Shown here: positions 1 to 7,433 of the stretch, one piece after another | How positions within the stretch are numbered: the first letter of the stretch is position 1 | How the letters are laid out: every line of letters starts with the position of its first letter | DNA from: DATCDR01 sp036510575 | GTDB lineage: Bacteria; Actinomycetota; Acidimicrobiia; Acidimicrobiales; Bog-793 | Direction of reading: 5' to 3' | DNA: 17,314 nt | Assembly (NCBI GenBank): GCA_036510575.1 | Contig: DATCDR010000168.1 | Span: 1 to 17,314 of the forward strand | Translations under genes and position numbers: made by a program | Notes under the pieces: generated by a model | Told to the model about the DNA's origin: nothing | Seen by the model: only the letters and a program-made list of their open reading frames with translations | The model's database searches: none

Positions 1-542
1 TCGCGAGCGGACAAGTGCTGGAGAGCTCGCACGACCACTTCTCCCTCGGCGTAGTCATCATTGTCGCGATCCTCGGTGAGATGGTCGGCTCGCTCGGGGG
101 CTACGCGCTCGGTCGATTCGGCGGCCGAGCGATCGTCGACCGCTACGGAAAGTATCTTCTGCTCTCCCATCGTGACCTCGACAGGGTCGAGGCCTACCTC
201 ACCCGTCGTGGCGAGCCGTTCGTGCTTGTCGGGCGACTGGTCCCGCTGCTCCGTTCGTTCGTCTCGATCGTCGCAGGGATTGCGGAGATGACGATTGGAC
301 GCTTTCTCGCCTTCTCCGTCGTCGGTGCCGCGATCTTCACCTCGGCACTCGCGAGCATCGGCTACGCGCTGGGCGGGAGCTGGCACAAGGCGGTGAAGGA
401 TTTCTCCGACGTTGGCTATGTGGCTGGCGCGCTCGCCGTGATTGCCATTGTTCTCGCGATCGTGCACCGGGTGCGCGTCATTCGCCACGAGTCGGCACGT
501 CCGCGCGCCGGGTTGGCCGAGGAGGAGCCGACCACGAGATGA
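1..542 (+). CDS. DedA-family membrane protein (5' end outside window)
   Basis: DedA/SNARE-associated (VTT domain) proteins are polytopic inner-membrane proteins; several members are linked to flipping or recycling of lipid carriers and to membrane homeostasis. The reading frame is already open at base 3 and has no credible start. The GTG at 15 is internal, because the first visible residues (ASGQVLES) align with ASGKITH, about 40 residues into the second DedA copy at 1497. Visible signatures are GSLGGYALGRFGGR and the FVLVGRLVPLLRSFVSIVAG block carrying the conserved Arg-Pro-Arg residues, followed by two hydrophobic C-terminal segments and a basic cytoplasmic tail. It ends in a 4-bp ATGA overlap with the DUF347 gene, so the two are probably translationally coupled. 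The family call is firm; the lipid or ion handled is unknown. Confidence 0.88.
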   Translation, partial: ASGQVLESSHDHFSLGVVIIVAILGEMVGSLGGYALGRFGGRAIVDRYGKYLLLSHRDLDRVEAYLTRRGEPFVLVGRLVPLLRSFVSIVAGIAEMTIGRFLAFSVVGAAIFTSALASIGYALGGSWHKAVKDFSDVGYVAGALAVIAIVLAIVHRVRVIRHESARPRAGLAEEEPTTR

Positions 543-1417
543 CCGCCGACGACCCGGCCGCTGTCGACCCGTCGCGGTCCCCAGGCCCGCTCCATCGCGC
601 CAGAGCTGGCGTCTCGCGGCCTGCAACGCGCGCGGTCGCAAAGGGGTTGCTGCGGGTGCCGGAGATCACGGCGTTCTTCTGGGTGATCAAAGGGCTGTCG
701 ACCGCGCTGGGCGAGGCGACGTCGGATTACCTGGTCCACGCGATGGCGCCCGTGGTCGCAGTGATGCTCGGCTTCGCCGGGTTCCTCGGCGCGCTCTGGT
801 ATCAGCTGTCGCGGCGCCGCTATGTGGCCGTCGCCTACTGGATTGCGGTCGTGATGGTCGGCGTCTTCGGCACGATGGCTGCCGACGTGTTGCACGTCGG
901 TTTTCACGTCCCCTATCTCGCGTCGAGCTTCCTCTACGCGACCTGCCTCGCGATTGTCTTTGTTGCCTGGCGACGCAGCGAGCAGACCCTTTCGATCCAC
1001 ACGATCGACTCGCTACGACGTGAGGGCTTTTATTGGGCGGCCGTGGTCTCGACCTTCGCCGCGGGCACTGCGGTGGGCGACCTCGTCGCGATCACGCTCC
1101 ACCTAGGCTACGGCCGCTCACTCATCCTCTTCGTCGTTCTCATTCTCGCCACCGGCGTCGGTTTCGCTTGCCGCAAGATCAATGCGATCACCGCGTTTTG
1201 GATCGCTTACGTCCTCACCCGCCCGCTCGGGGCGTCCGTCGCCGACTATCTCGGAAAGCCACGAGTGATTAGCGGACGCGGGATTGGCGACGGGCCAGTG
1301 TGCCTCGTCCTCCTTCTCGCCATCGTCATACTTGTCAGCATGCTCAGTGTGACGAAGCTCGATGTGCAAGAGCGAGCCCGTCATCGCGCAAACAGAAGCA
1401 CGGCAGGGACCAGTTGA
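539..1417 (+). CDS. Four-repeat DUF347 (COG4705) integral membrane protein
   Basis: The protein has 292 residues. It has a polar 40-residue N-terminus, then about eight hydrophobic segments, and a basic C-terminal tail. The core holds four copies of an aligned motif W-x9-G-x4-D: W48/G58/D63, W101/G111/D116, W166/G176/D181 and W221/G231/D236. Each starts [FY]W and runs into a hydrophobic stretch. From memory of the family, DUF347 occurs as four tandem repeats, each with two membrane segments and a conserved tryptophan, and no biochemical function is established. The ATG at 539 overlaps the stop of the upstream DedA gene (ATGA). A second DedA gene follows 79 bp downstream. One buried Asp per repeat suggests, as inference only, a channel or carrier fold. 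The family call is strong and the function is unknown. Confidence 0.85.
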   Translation: MTADDPAAVDPSRSPGPLHRARAGVSRPATRAVAKGLLRVPEITAFFWVIKGLSTALGEATSDYLVHAMAPVVAVMLGFAGFLGALWYQLSRRRYVAVAYWIAVVMVGVFGTMAADVLHVGFHVPYLASSFLYATCLAIVFVAWRRSEQTLSIHTIDSLRREGFYWAAVVSTFAAGTAVGDLVAITLHLGYGRSLILFVVLILATGVGFACRKINAITAFWIAYVLTRPLGASVADYLGKPRVISGRGIGDGPVCLVLLLAIVILVSMLSVTKLDVQERARHRANRSTAGTS

Positions 1418-1496
1418 TCGGTCTCGTGGTCCCGGTTCCCGACTCGGCCGCGCCGCCGCGCTCTAGCCAGCGGTTCGGTACAACGCGAATGGTGAA

Positions 1497-2180
1497 GTGA
1501 CACACTTCCTCACGAACTGGGGATATTTCGCGCTCGTCGTCATCACGCTGCTCGCTGCGATGGGCGTTCCCACCGGGTCCGAGCTCGCGATCGCCTTCGC
1601 GGGCGCCCTCGCGAGCGGGAAGATTACCCACGCGCCCCACCTCAACCTGCTGCTCGTCATCGGACTCGCGACCCTCGCCGAGCTGGCCGGTTCGTACCTC
1701 GGTTACGGGATTGGACGAGTCGGTGCGCGGCCGCTCCTCAGGCGCATCACGCGGGTTCTGCGCGTCACCGACCGCGATCTCGAGCGGACCGAGCGGCTCT
1801 TTGCTCGATACGGCTCACCCTTCGTCCTCTTCGGGCGATTCGTTCCCCTCGTCCGTTCGTTCGTCGGCGTAGCGGCGGGCCTAGGGCGAATGGCGATCAT
1901 TCCCTACACGCTGTTCACGACGATCGCGGTCGCCATCTGGTGCACCGCTCTCGCGGTCCTCGGCAACGTGCTCGGTCGTCAGTGGAACCACGTTGCGGGA
2001 GCCGCCACGTCGGTGGGATGGTCCCTCCTCGGCCTCATTGTGATCAGCGGGTTGGGGCTCGGAGCTATATGGGTGCGCCGAGCCCGATCGGCGAAGCGCG
2101 CACTCGCAAATGTCGCACCAGTACCCGTGGCGGCGGATGCCGTGAGGGCTCATGGAGACGAGCCGGACGCGACTCGCTAA
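1497..2180 (+). CDS. DedA-family membrane protein, second paralogue
   Basis: This is a complete DedA/VTT-domain protein of 227 residues. The N-terminal half has a membrane segment (residues 8-20) followed by GVPTGSELAIAFAGALASG, matching the family's G-x-P-x-x-G-E-x6-AG-x-LA block with the conserved Glu. The second half has YLGYGIGRVGARPLL, a basic charged loop, then FVLFGRFVPLVRSFVGVAAG with the conserved Arg and Pro residues, and two C-terminal hydrophobic segments. GTG at 1497 is the first usable start; no strong Shine-Dalgarno precedes it. It is clearly related to the truncated gene at the left edge of the window, though the two are not recent identical duplicates. The DUF347 gene lies between them on the same strand, 79 bp upstream, which suggests a three-gene unit. 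Substrate is unknown; a role in lipid-carrier or membrane homeostasis is known for the family only. Confidence 0.9.
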   Translation: MTHFLTNWGYFALVVITLLAAMGVPTGSELAIAFAGALASGKITHAPHLNLLLVIGLATLAELAGSYLGYGIGRVGARPLLRRITRVLRVTDRDLERTERLFARYGSPFVLFGRFVPLVRSFVGVAAGLGRMAIIPYTLFTTIAVAIWCTALAVLGNVLGRQWNHVAGAATSVGWSLLGLIVISGLGLGAIWVRRARSAKRALANVAPVPVAADAVRAHGDEPDATR

Positions 2181-2324
2181 CGGTCAGCGAGGAATCGGCA
2201 ATCTCGTTCGGCATCTCAGATCTAGACGATTGGGCGGCATCCACGCCTGTCGGCGGTGGTCCTCCAGCGGAAGTCGCGCCCGGAATGCCGCTGGCGTCGC
2301 GGAGCAGATCAACAGACCAAGACG

Positions 2325-2534
2325 TCAAAGCCGCGGACAAATTGATAGCTCCTTTCGCGTCGGCGAGCGATGTAGGCGCTTGGAGCGGGCTCGAGGCTCG
2401 CATAAACCCTCCCGGTAGTAGCGCGCGAGGAGTGTCTAGAGCCAGCTGCGACTCACCCCGAGCGCCGCAGCGAGCTCCGCGATCGGGCGACCCGCTCCCA
2501 GATTCGTCTGGACCAGAATCCGCCCCTTGTCCAT
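2325..2534 (-). pseudogene. IS481-family transposase N-terminal remnant with amber stop
   Basis: From an ATG at 2534 the minus strand reads MDKGRILVQTNLGAG, then a helix-turn-helix, GRPIAELAAALGVSRSWL. This is the usual start of IS481-type transposases. Codon 33 is TAG (2438-2436) where the family normally has a residue such as Tyr. The same frame then continues with LLARYYREG, EPRARS and HRSPTR, which match the conserved linker that follows the helix-turn-helix. It hits a TGA at 2327-2325. The DDE catalytic domain is absent, so only about 70 of the usual 300 or more codons survive. The family call rests on remembered consensus, not a search. Confidence 0.68.
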
Positions 2535-2554
2535 AGAAGACCATCCGCGTCAGG

Positions 2555-2575
2555 TGTCACCTATGTCTTGCCACA
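2555..2575 (-). repeat. Possible terminal end of the IS481 remnant
   Basis: Read on the minus strand, TGGCAAGACATAGGTGACA lies about 20 bp upstream of the broken transposase start, which is where a terminal inverted repeat of an IS481-type element would sit. The matching opposite end is not visible in the window, so this is a positional guess supported only by resemblance to ends I recall from related elements. Confidence 0.3.
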
Positions 2576-2645
2576 TTTCCCGAGAATTCTGGGGTCGGCG
2601 ACCAGCGCGCTTACGAAAGACCAGCAGCTCAGTAGGGTGAAGTCG

Positions 2646-2688
2646 GGTCGAATCGGCTCGGTTTGTGCAGCCAGGGATGACTGGCACG
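2646..2688. repeat. Dispersed repeat, copy 1
   Basis: GGTCGAATCGGCTCGGT at 2646-2662 recurs exactly at 7596-7612, and ACTGGCACG at 2680-2688 recurs at 7618-7626. The two blocks are separated by 17 bp here and by 5 bp in the other copy, so the copies differ by a 12-bp insertion or deletion. Both copies lie in gene-free gaps and in the same orientation, consistent with debris of one mobile or repeated element. Confidence 0.6.
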
Positions 2689-2795
2689 TGATCCGATCTC
2701 GCATTGGCTCGTGTCATGGCCGGCGGCGAGCTGTAAGGGCCGACGATCCATCGCTTAGCTATGCAACGGAGTGATTCCACCCGAGCGTGCCGGCT

Positions 2796-3584
2796 TCAGC
2801 CGGATCGCGTGTCCGACAAAGAGACGGCGCCGCCTAGCGCCTCGAGGCGTGCCGCGATCCCATCCAGGATGAGCTCAACTGCGGCGTGCATCCGCGCTTC
2901 AGTGTCGAGGTGTTCCGCTTCGGTGATGAAGGCGGAAACTCGGGGGTAGTCGCCGCTCGACATCAAGCGCTCGATAAATGGAGCGCCGGCGGCGTAGATC
3001 TCTGCCTCGGTCATCAGGGCGCGCGAGCGTGCGTGCTCCTCGGTCGTCGTATTCAGTGCCGAGGCGATAACCGTAGAATAGACCGCTCCGACGAACTGCG
3101 CCTTGGCGCCGATGGCGAGATCGACGTCGTCGAAGATCGAAAGCGCCAGTTCAAATCCCGCGATGCCGCTCGGGGTAATCGGTGGTCGGACCATGCTCGC
3201 CTCTGGATACCAGCGATGGCGACGACAAAGACGCCACGTGGAGGCCGCGATCAAGCGGAGCTGTTCTCGCCAGCCCTCGACGATCCGCCAATCGCCCTCT
3301 TGATCCGACGAGCGGATCGCTTCGTCGACCATCAATGAGATGAGCGCGTCCTTGTCGGGGACGTGGCGATAAAGCGACATGGGTGCAGTGCCGAGTGCCG
3401 CAGAAACGCTCCGCATCGTGACGGCAGCCAATCCGGAGGTATCGGCGATCTCGATCGCCGCGGTGACGATCTGGGCGCGATCGATCGTGGTGCGGCGCGT
3501 GGGGACAGGCTCGTTCAGTCCCCACAGGAGGTCGTAGCCACTCCAGTAGCTTCCTGGCGACGAGGTGGCTGGTGTAGTTGACAC
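2796..3584 (-). CDS. TetR-family transcriptional repressor
   Basis: The protein has 262 residues from GTG 3584. The DNA-binding domain (about residues 30-80) reads IVTAAIEIADTSGLAAVTMRSVS, then ALGTAPMSLYRHVPDKDALI, a classical TetR helix-turn-helix with the YRHV-x-K-DAL end. A leader containing YDLLWGLNEP precedes it, as in many actinobacterial TetR proteins. The remaining 180 residues are helical and resemble the TetR_C_1 ligand-binding class. An ATG at 3599 would add five residues, but I prefer GTG 3584 because a -10-like TACAGT lies exactly 6 nt upstream with TTGAGT 17 bp before it, giving a leaderless transcript. It diverges from the ABC exporter operon, and two palindromes cover both promoters, so it probably represses that operon and itself and is released by an exported compound. 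Confidence 0.9.
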   Translation of the reverse strand: MSTTPATSSPGSYWSGYDLLWGLNEPVPTRRTTIDRAQIVTAAIEIADTSGLAAVTMRSVSAALGTAPMSLYRHVPDKDALISLMVDEAIRSSDQEGDWRIVEGWREQLRLIAASTWRLCRRHRWYPEASMVRPPITPSGIAGFELALSIFDDVDLAIGAKAQFVGAVYSTVIASALNTTTEEHARSRALMTEAEIYAAGAPFIERLMSSGDYPRVSAFITEAEHLDTEARMHAAVELILDGIAARLEALGGAVSLSDTRSG

Positions 3585-3606
3585 GCGTACACTGTACATT
3601 TAGCGT
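3578..3606 (+). promoter_or_regulatory. Promoter of the heterodimeric ABC exporter operon
   Basis: A perfect -35 TTGACA (3578-3583) is followed after exactly 17 bp by TAGCGT (3601-3606), which fits the TANNNT -10 pattern. The predicted transcript begins near 3613 and has a leader of about 80 nt before GTG 3695. The -10 region overlaps the second GTAC palindrome. Confidence 0.65.
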
Positions 3607-3615
3607 ACGACGTAC
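3587..3615. promoter_or_regulatory. Twin palindromic operator for the TetR repressor
   Basis: Two 11-bp palindromes of form GTAC-N3-GTAC lie at 3587-3597 (centre ACT) and 3605-3615 (centre GAC), with centres 18 bp apart. The first covers the tetR -10. The second covers the end of the ABC -10 and the start of the tetR -35. Position and symmetry fit binding of TetR dimers that block both promoters at once. Confidence 0.65.
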
Positions 3616-3619
3616 TCAA
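3591..3619 (-). promoter_or_regulatory. Leaderless promoter of the tetR gene
   Basis: On the minus strand TTGAGT (3619-3614) is separated by exactly 17 bp from TACAGT (3596-3591). Six bases then lead to GTG at 3584, placing the transcription start on the start codon. The promoter interleaves with the oppositely directed ABC operon promoter. Confidence 0.6.
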
Positions 3620-3683
3620 TGACGCGCCCGGATCGGCTCCCCGCGGACTCTCCTGCGCTCGCCTACCCGGTTCTCGCACCGAA

Positions 3684-3689
3684 GAGGAG
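3684..3689 (+). promoter_or_regulatory. Ribosome binding site fixing the GTG start of the first ABC gene
   Basis: GAGGAG ends 5 nt before GTG 3695, supporting that start over any upstream codon. Confidence 0.7.
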
Positions 3690-3694
3690 CTCCT

Positions 3695-5428
3695 GTGCTG
3701 GCCAGATTGCTTCGCGAGTATCTCCGCCCTTATCGAGGGTCAATCTCGATCGTCGTCGTCTTGCAGCTGCTCTCGACGCTCGCCACCTTGTACCTCCCGA
3801 CCTTGAACGCGCAAATCATCGACAACGGCGTCGTCAAGGGCAACACCAGCTACATCCTTCACGACGGCGGGCTGATGCTCGCCGTCTCCTTCGCGCAGAT
3901 TCTCTGCGCCGCTGGTGCTGTCTACTTCGGCGCCCGCGCGGCGATGGCGCTCGGCCGGGACGTCCGCAGCGATCTCTTCAGCCGCGTGCAGGAGTTCTCG
4001 CAGCGCGAGCTCGGCCAGTTCGGGACGCCGTCGCTCATCACCCGCACGACCAACGACGTGCAACAGGTGCAGATGCTCGCCCTCATGATCTTCACGATCA
4101 TGGTCTCTGCACCGATCATCGCGGTCGGGAGCATCATCTTGGCCCTCAATCAGAACGTTCCGTTGTCGAGCCTGTTCGTGATCATCGTGCCGCTGCTCGC
4201 CATCGTCATCTTGTTCCTCGTCTCGAGGATGCGTCCGTTGTTCCGCCAGATGCAGGTGCGGATCGACCGGATCAACCAGGTGTTGCGCGAGCAGATCACC
4301 GGTGTCCGCGTGATCCGCGCATTTGTCCGGGATTCTTTTGAGAGCGACCGCTTCGCTGGCGCAAACGAGGACCTCTTCACCGTTGGTCTCGGCGTAGGCC
4401 GGCTGATGGCATTCATGTTCCCCTCCGTCATGATCATCGTCCAGCTCGCGAGCCTCGCGACGATCTGGTTCGGTGGCCATCTCATCAACGACGGTTCGAT
4501 GCAGATCGGCGCACTGACGGCGTTCCTCAGCTACCTCGTCCAGGTGCTGATGGCGGTGATGATGGCGACGTTCTTGTTCGTGATGGTGCCCCGCGCGGAG
4601 GTCTGCGCAGAGCGGATCGAAGAGGTGCTCGACACCGCCTCAAGCGTCGTTCCGCCGAAGTCCCCGATCTCGATCACCAGCGTGCAGGGCCGCCTCACGA
4701 TGAGTGGCGTCGGGTTCGGGTACCCGGGCGCCGAGCAGCCGGTGCTTCGCAACATCGAACTGGTCGCCAACCCAGGCGAGGTCACGGCGGTGATTGGCAG
4801 CACCGGGGCGGGGAAGACGACACTGCTCAATCTCGTCCCGCGCCTGTTCGATGTCACGGCCGGTTCGGTGCAGATCGACGGGATCGATGTACGCGAGATC
4901 GACGAGGACCTTCTTCCCGACCTCATCGGCCTCGTGCCGCAGCGCCCGTACCTGTTCAGCGGGACCGTCGCCTCGAACCTGCGATACGGCAAGCCCGAGG
5001 CGACCGACTCCGAGCTGTGGCGGGTACTCGAGATCGCGCAAGCTCGCTCCTTCGTCGAGGCGATGGCCGACGGGCTCGAGGCCGCGATCACCCAGGGCGG
5101 GGCCAACCTCTCGGGCGGGCAGCGCCAGCGCCTCGCCATCGCCCGCGCGATCGTGCACCGGCCTCGCATTTATCTCTTCGACGACTCGTTCTCCGCGCTC
5201 GACTACGCCACCGACGCAGCGTTGCGAGCGGCCCTCGCTGAAGAGGTCCTCGACGCGACGGTGCTCATAGTCGCCCAGCGGGTGAGCACCATTCGTCAGG
5301 CGACGCGCATCGTCGTCCTCGACAACGGCGAGATCGTCGGTGTCGGGAGCCATGACGAGCTGATGGCCGGCAATGCCACCTACCGCGAGATCGTCCTCTC
5401 CCAGATCACCGAAGAGGAGGCGGCGTGA
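3695..5428 (+). CDS. ABC exporter half-transporter with degenerate ATPase site (subunit 1)
   Basis: This 577-residue type I (ABCB-like) exporter half has six membrane segments in about residues 15-300, then a nucleotide-binding domain. Walker A is GSTGAGKTT (368-376), the Q-loop glutamine is Q416, and the signature is a perfect LSGGQ (472-476). Walker B reads LFDDS, so the catalytic Glu is Asp497. The switch His is Gln528 (VAQRVSTI). Such substitutions are known from the degenerate subunit of heterodimeric exporters of the BmrCD/LmrCD/TM287-288 type, and this protein supplies the intact LSGGQ to the partner's working site. It overlaps the next gene by GTGA, so the two are translationally coupled. 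Regulation is probably by the divergent TetR. Export of a drug, lipid or toxic metabolite is inferred; the substrate is unknown. Confidence 0.93.
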   Translation: MLARLLREYLRPYRGSISIVVVLQLLSTLATLYLPTLNAQIIDNGVVKGNTSYILHDGGLMLAVSFAQILCAAGAVYFGARAAMALGRDVRSDLFSRVQEFSQRELGQFGTPSLITRTTNDVQQVQMLALMIFTIMVSAPIIAVGSIILALNQNVPLSSLFVIIVPLLAIVILFLVSRMRPLFRQMQVRIDRINQVLREQITGVRVIRAFVRDSFESDRFAGANEDLFTVGLGVGRLMAFMFPSVMIIVQLASLATIWFGGHLINDGSMQIGALTAFLSYLVQVLMAVMMATFLFVMVPRAEVCAERIEEVLDTASSVVPPKSPISITSVQGRLTMSGVGFGYPGAEQPVLRNIELVANPGEVTAVIGSTGAGKTTLLNLVPRLFDVTAGSVQIDGIDVREIDEDLLPDLIGLVPQRPYLFSGTVASNLRYGKPEATDSELWRVLEIAQARSFVEAMADGLEAAITQGGANLSGGQRQRLAIARAIVHRPRIYLFDDSFSALDYATDAALRAALAEEVLDATVLIVAQRVSTIRQATRIVVLDNGEIVGVGSHDELMAGNATYREIVLSQITEEEAA

Positions 5429-7410
5429 GTACGCCGCCGGCAGGCGCCGTGGAACGGGCAACGCCAGAGCGGCGCGGGCCGCAGGGGGGACCCGGTTTCG
5501 GACGAGGAATGATGGGCTCTGGCCCGGTCGAGCGACCGTTGAACTTCAAGAGCTCGGCGGTGCGATTGCTCCGCGAGCTAGGTCCAGAACACGTCCGACT
5601 CGCCGGGATCCTCGGTCTCGGCGCTGGCAGTGTGGGCCTCTCGGTGCTTGGACCGCGCCTGTTGGGCGACGCGACGACCCTCATCTTCTCCGGCGTGCTC
5701 GGCCGTTCGATCCCAGCTGGAGTGACCAAAGCCCAGGCAGTCGCCAAGCTGCGCCAAAGCGGGAAGTCGACGCTGGCCGATCTCCTCAATGCGACGCATC
5801 TCTCGCGTGGTGGCGTCGATTTCGGCCATGTCGGCCAGATTCTGCTCGTCGTCTTGTTGTTGTACCTCGGCTCGTCGGTGGCTGGTTACTTCCAGGCGCG
5901 ACTGACTGCGATGGTCGGGCAGCGTTCGGTGCAACGACTACGCGCGAAGGTCCAGGCCAAGCTCGAGCGCCTGCCGCTTAGCTACTTCGACCGCGTTCCG
6001 CACGGCGAGATCTTGAGCCGGGTGACGAACGACATCGACAACATCTCCCAGACGCTCCAGCAAACGCTCAGTCAGATCGTGACGTCACTACTCACCATCG
6101 TCGGCGTGCTCGTGATGATGCTGCTCATCTCACCGATTCTTGCCGTGATCGCGCTCGTCACCATCCCCTTGTCGATCTTCGTAGCGACCCGCATCGGCAG
6201 GGCTGCCCAGCCGCATTTCATGAAGCAGTGGTCGGCAACGGGAAGGCTGAACGGCCATATCGAAGAGATGTACACCGGCCACGCGCTGATCAAGGCGTTC
6301 GGCCAAGGCCATGCCGCGGAGGCCACGTTCGCCGAACATAACGACGCGCTCTTCTCCTCGAGCTTCAAGGCCCAGTTCCTCTCCGGCCTCATCCAACCGG
6401 CGATGACGTTCATCGGCAACATCAACTACGTCTTCATCGCGGTCGTCGGAGGGCTGCGGGTCGCATCCGGCCAGCTCTCACTCGGCGACGTGCAGGCTTT
6501 CATCCAGTACTCCCGGCAGTTCTCACAGCCGATCTCCCAGGTGGCGAGTATGGCGAACCTGCTCCAGTCCGGGGTCGCTTCGTCTGAGCGGGTCTTTGCT
6601 TTGCTCGACGCCGGCGAACAGGAGCCCGACTCGGTGGATGCCGTCGTCCTTCCCGCTGTACGCGGCGGGGTCGCTTTCGAACACGTCTCCTTCTCCTACG
6701 TCCCCGACCAGCCACTCATCTCGGACCTGTCGCTACGTGTCGAACCCGGACAGACGGTTGCGATCGTCGGTCCGACGGGGGCAGGGAAGACGACCCTCGT
6801 CAACCTCTTGATGCGTTTCTACGAAGTCGACTCGGGTCGCATCACCCTCGATGGCGTCGACATCGCCTCGATGACGCGCGAAGAGCTGCGTTCCAACGCC
6901 GGAATGGTTCTCCAAGACGCCTGGCTCTTCAAAGGAACCATCGCCGAGAACATCGCCTACGGCCGACCGTCGGCGGACGAGGAGGCCGTCGTCGCGGCCG
7001 CGAAGTCCACCCACGTCGATCACTTCGTACGCACCCTCCCGGAGGGCTACCAGACGGTTCTCGACGAGGAGGCGTCAAGCGTCTCGGCAGGGGAGCGCCA
7101 GCTCATCACCATTGCCCGTGCATTTATCGCCGAGCCGGCGATCCTCATCCTCGACGAGGCGACGAGCTCGGTCGACACCCGCACCGAGGTCCTCATCCAA
7201 CGTGCGATGAACGCGCTGCGAATGGGGCGAACGAGCTTTGTGATAGCGCACCGCCTCTCGACAATCCGCGATGCCGACCTCATCTTGGTGATGGAGGCGG
7301 GACAGATCGTCGAACAGGGGACCCACGACGGTCTGCTCGCGTCTGGCGGTGCGTACGCCCGGCTGTACGCGGCGCAGTTCGCGAGCGCGATCTCCGGGGG
7401 AGTCGAGTAA
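5425..7410 (+). CDS. ABC exporter half-transporter with canonical catalytic site (subunit 2)
   Basis: This 661-residue partner subunit has a Gly/Pro/Arg-rich cytoplasmic N-terminus (about 1-40). It has six membrane segments with an unusually long loop of roughly 60 residues between the first two. The C-terminal ATPase domain has Walker A GPTGAGKTT from residue 449. Walker B LILDEATSSVD has catalytic Glu578, and the switch His is His609 (IAHRLSTI). The signature is VSAGE (553-557) rather than LSGGQ. These losses are complementary to subunit 1: this protein's intact Walker B/His pairs with subunit 1's LSGGQ, while its weak signature faces subunit 1's Asp497/Gln528 site. GTG at 5425 follows GAGGAGG (5414-5420) and overlaps the upstream stop. 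The arrangement matches YheH/LmrD-type subunits; the substrate is unknown. Confidence 0.93.
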   Translation: MSTPPAGAVERATPERRGPQGGPGFGRGMMGSGPVERPLNFKSSAVRLLRELGPEHVRLAGILGLGAGSVGLSVLGPRLLGDATTLIFSGVLGRSIPAGVTKAQAVAKLRQSGKSTLADLLNATHLSRGGVDFGHVGQILLVVLLLYLGSSVAGYFQARLTAMVGQRSVQRLRAKVQAKLERLPLSYFDRVPHGEILSRVTNDIDNISQTLQQTLSQIVTSLLTIVGVLVMMLLISPILAVIALVTIPLSIFVATRIGRAAQPHFMKQWSATGRLNGHIEEMYTGHALIKAFGQGHAAEATFAEHNDALFSSSFKAQFLSGLIQPAMTFIGNINYVFIAVVGGLRVASGQLSLGDVQAFIQYSRQFSQPISQVASMANLLQSGVASSERVFALLDAGEQEPDSVDAVVLPAVRGGVAFEHVSFSYVPDQPLISDLSLRVEPGQTVAIVGPTGAGKTTLVNLLMRFYEVDSGRITLDGVDIASMTREELRSNAGMVLQDAWLFKGTIAENIAYGRPSADEEAVVAAAKSTHVDHFVRTLPEGYQTVLDEEASSVSAGERQLITIARAFIAEPAILILDEATSSVDTRTEVLIQRAMNALRMGRTSFVIAHRLSTIRDADLILVMEAGQIVEQGTHDGLLASGGAYARLYAAQFASAISGGVE

Positions 7411-7412
7411 CG

Positions 7413-7433
7413 ATATCGCGCCGCGCGCGATGT
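7413..7433. terminator. Possible terminator hairpin after the ABC exporter operon
   Basis: ATCGCGC-CGC-GCGCGAT forms a 7-bp GC-rich stem (7415-7431) that can extend slightly on both sides. It begins 5 bp after the TAA of the exporter operon. There is no T-run, so it is a weak candidate. Confidence 0.35.

Larger units (their letters stand above)
2181..2795. other. Gene-poor scar between DedA and TetR genes
   Basis: About 615 bp hold no intact gene. On the minus strand there is a broken IS481-type transposase start (2325-2534) with a possible element end just outside it (2555-2575). A 17-bp repeat also found near 7600 lies at 2646-2662, with ACTGGCACG at 2680-2688. The rest reads in several frames without recognisable protein. 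A weak CCGGC-TTCA-GCCGG hairpin (2790-2803) overlaps the end of the tetR gene and could help stop its transcription, but has no T-tract. Confidence 0.6.

Noticed and set aside
2065..2544. 159-codon minus-strand open frame across the end of the second DedA gene
   Set aside because: It has low-complexity composition, overlaps a solid DedA gene, and the real signal in this stretch (IS481 remnant) is in another frame.
2646..2662. Possible tRNA T-loop or attachment-site fragment in GGTCGAATCGG
   Set aside because: It vaguely recalls GGTTCGAATCC, but no flanking tRNA stems or integrase are present.
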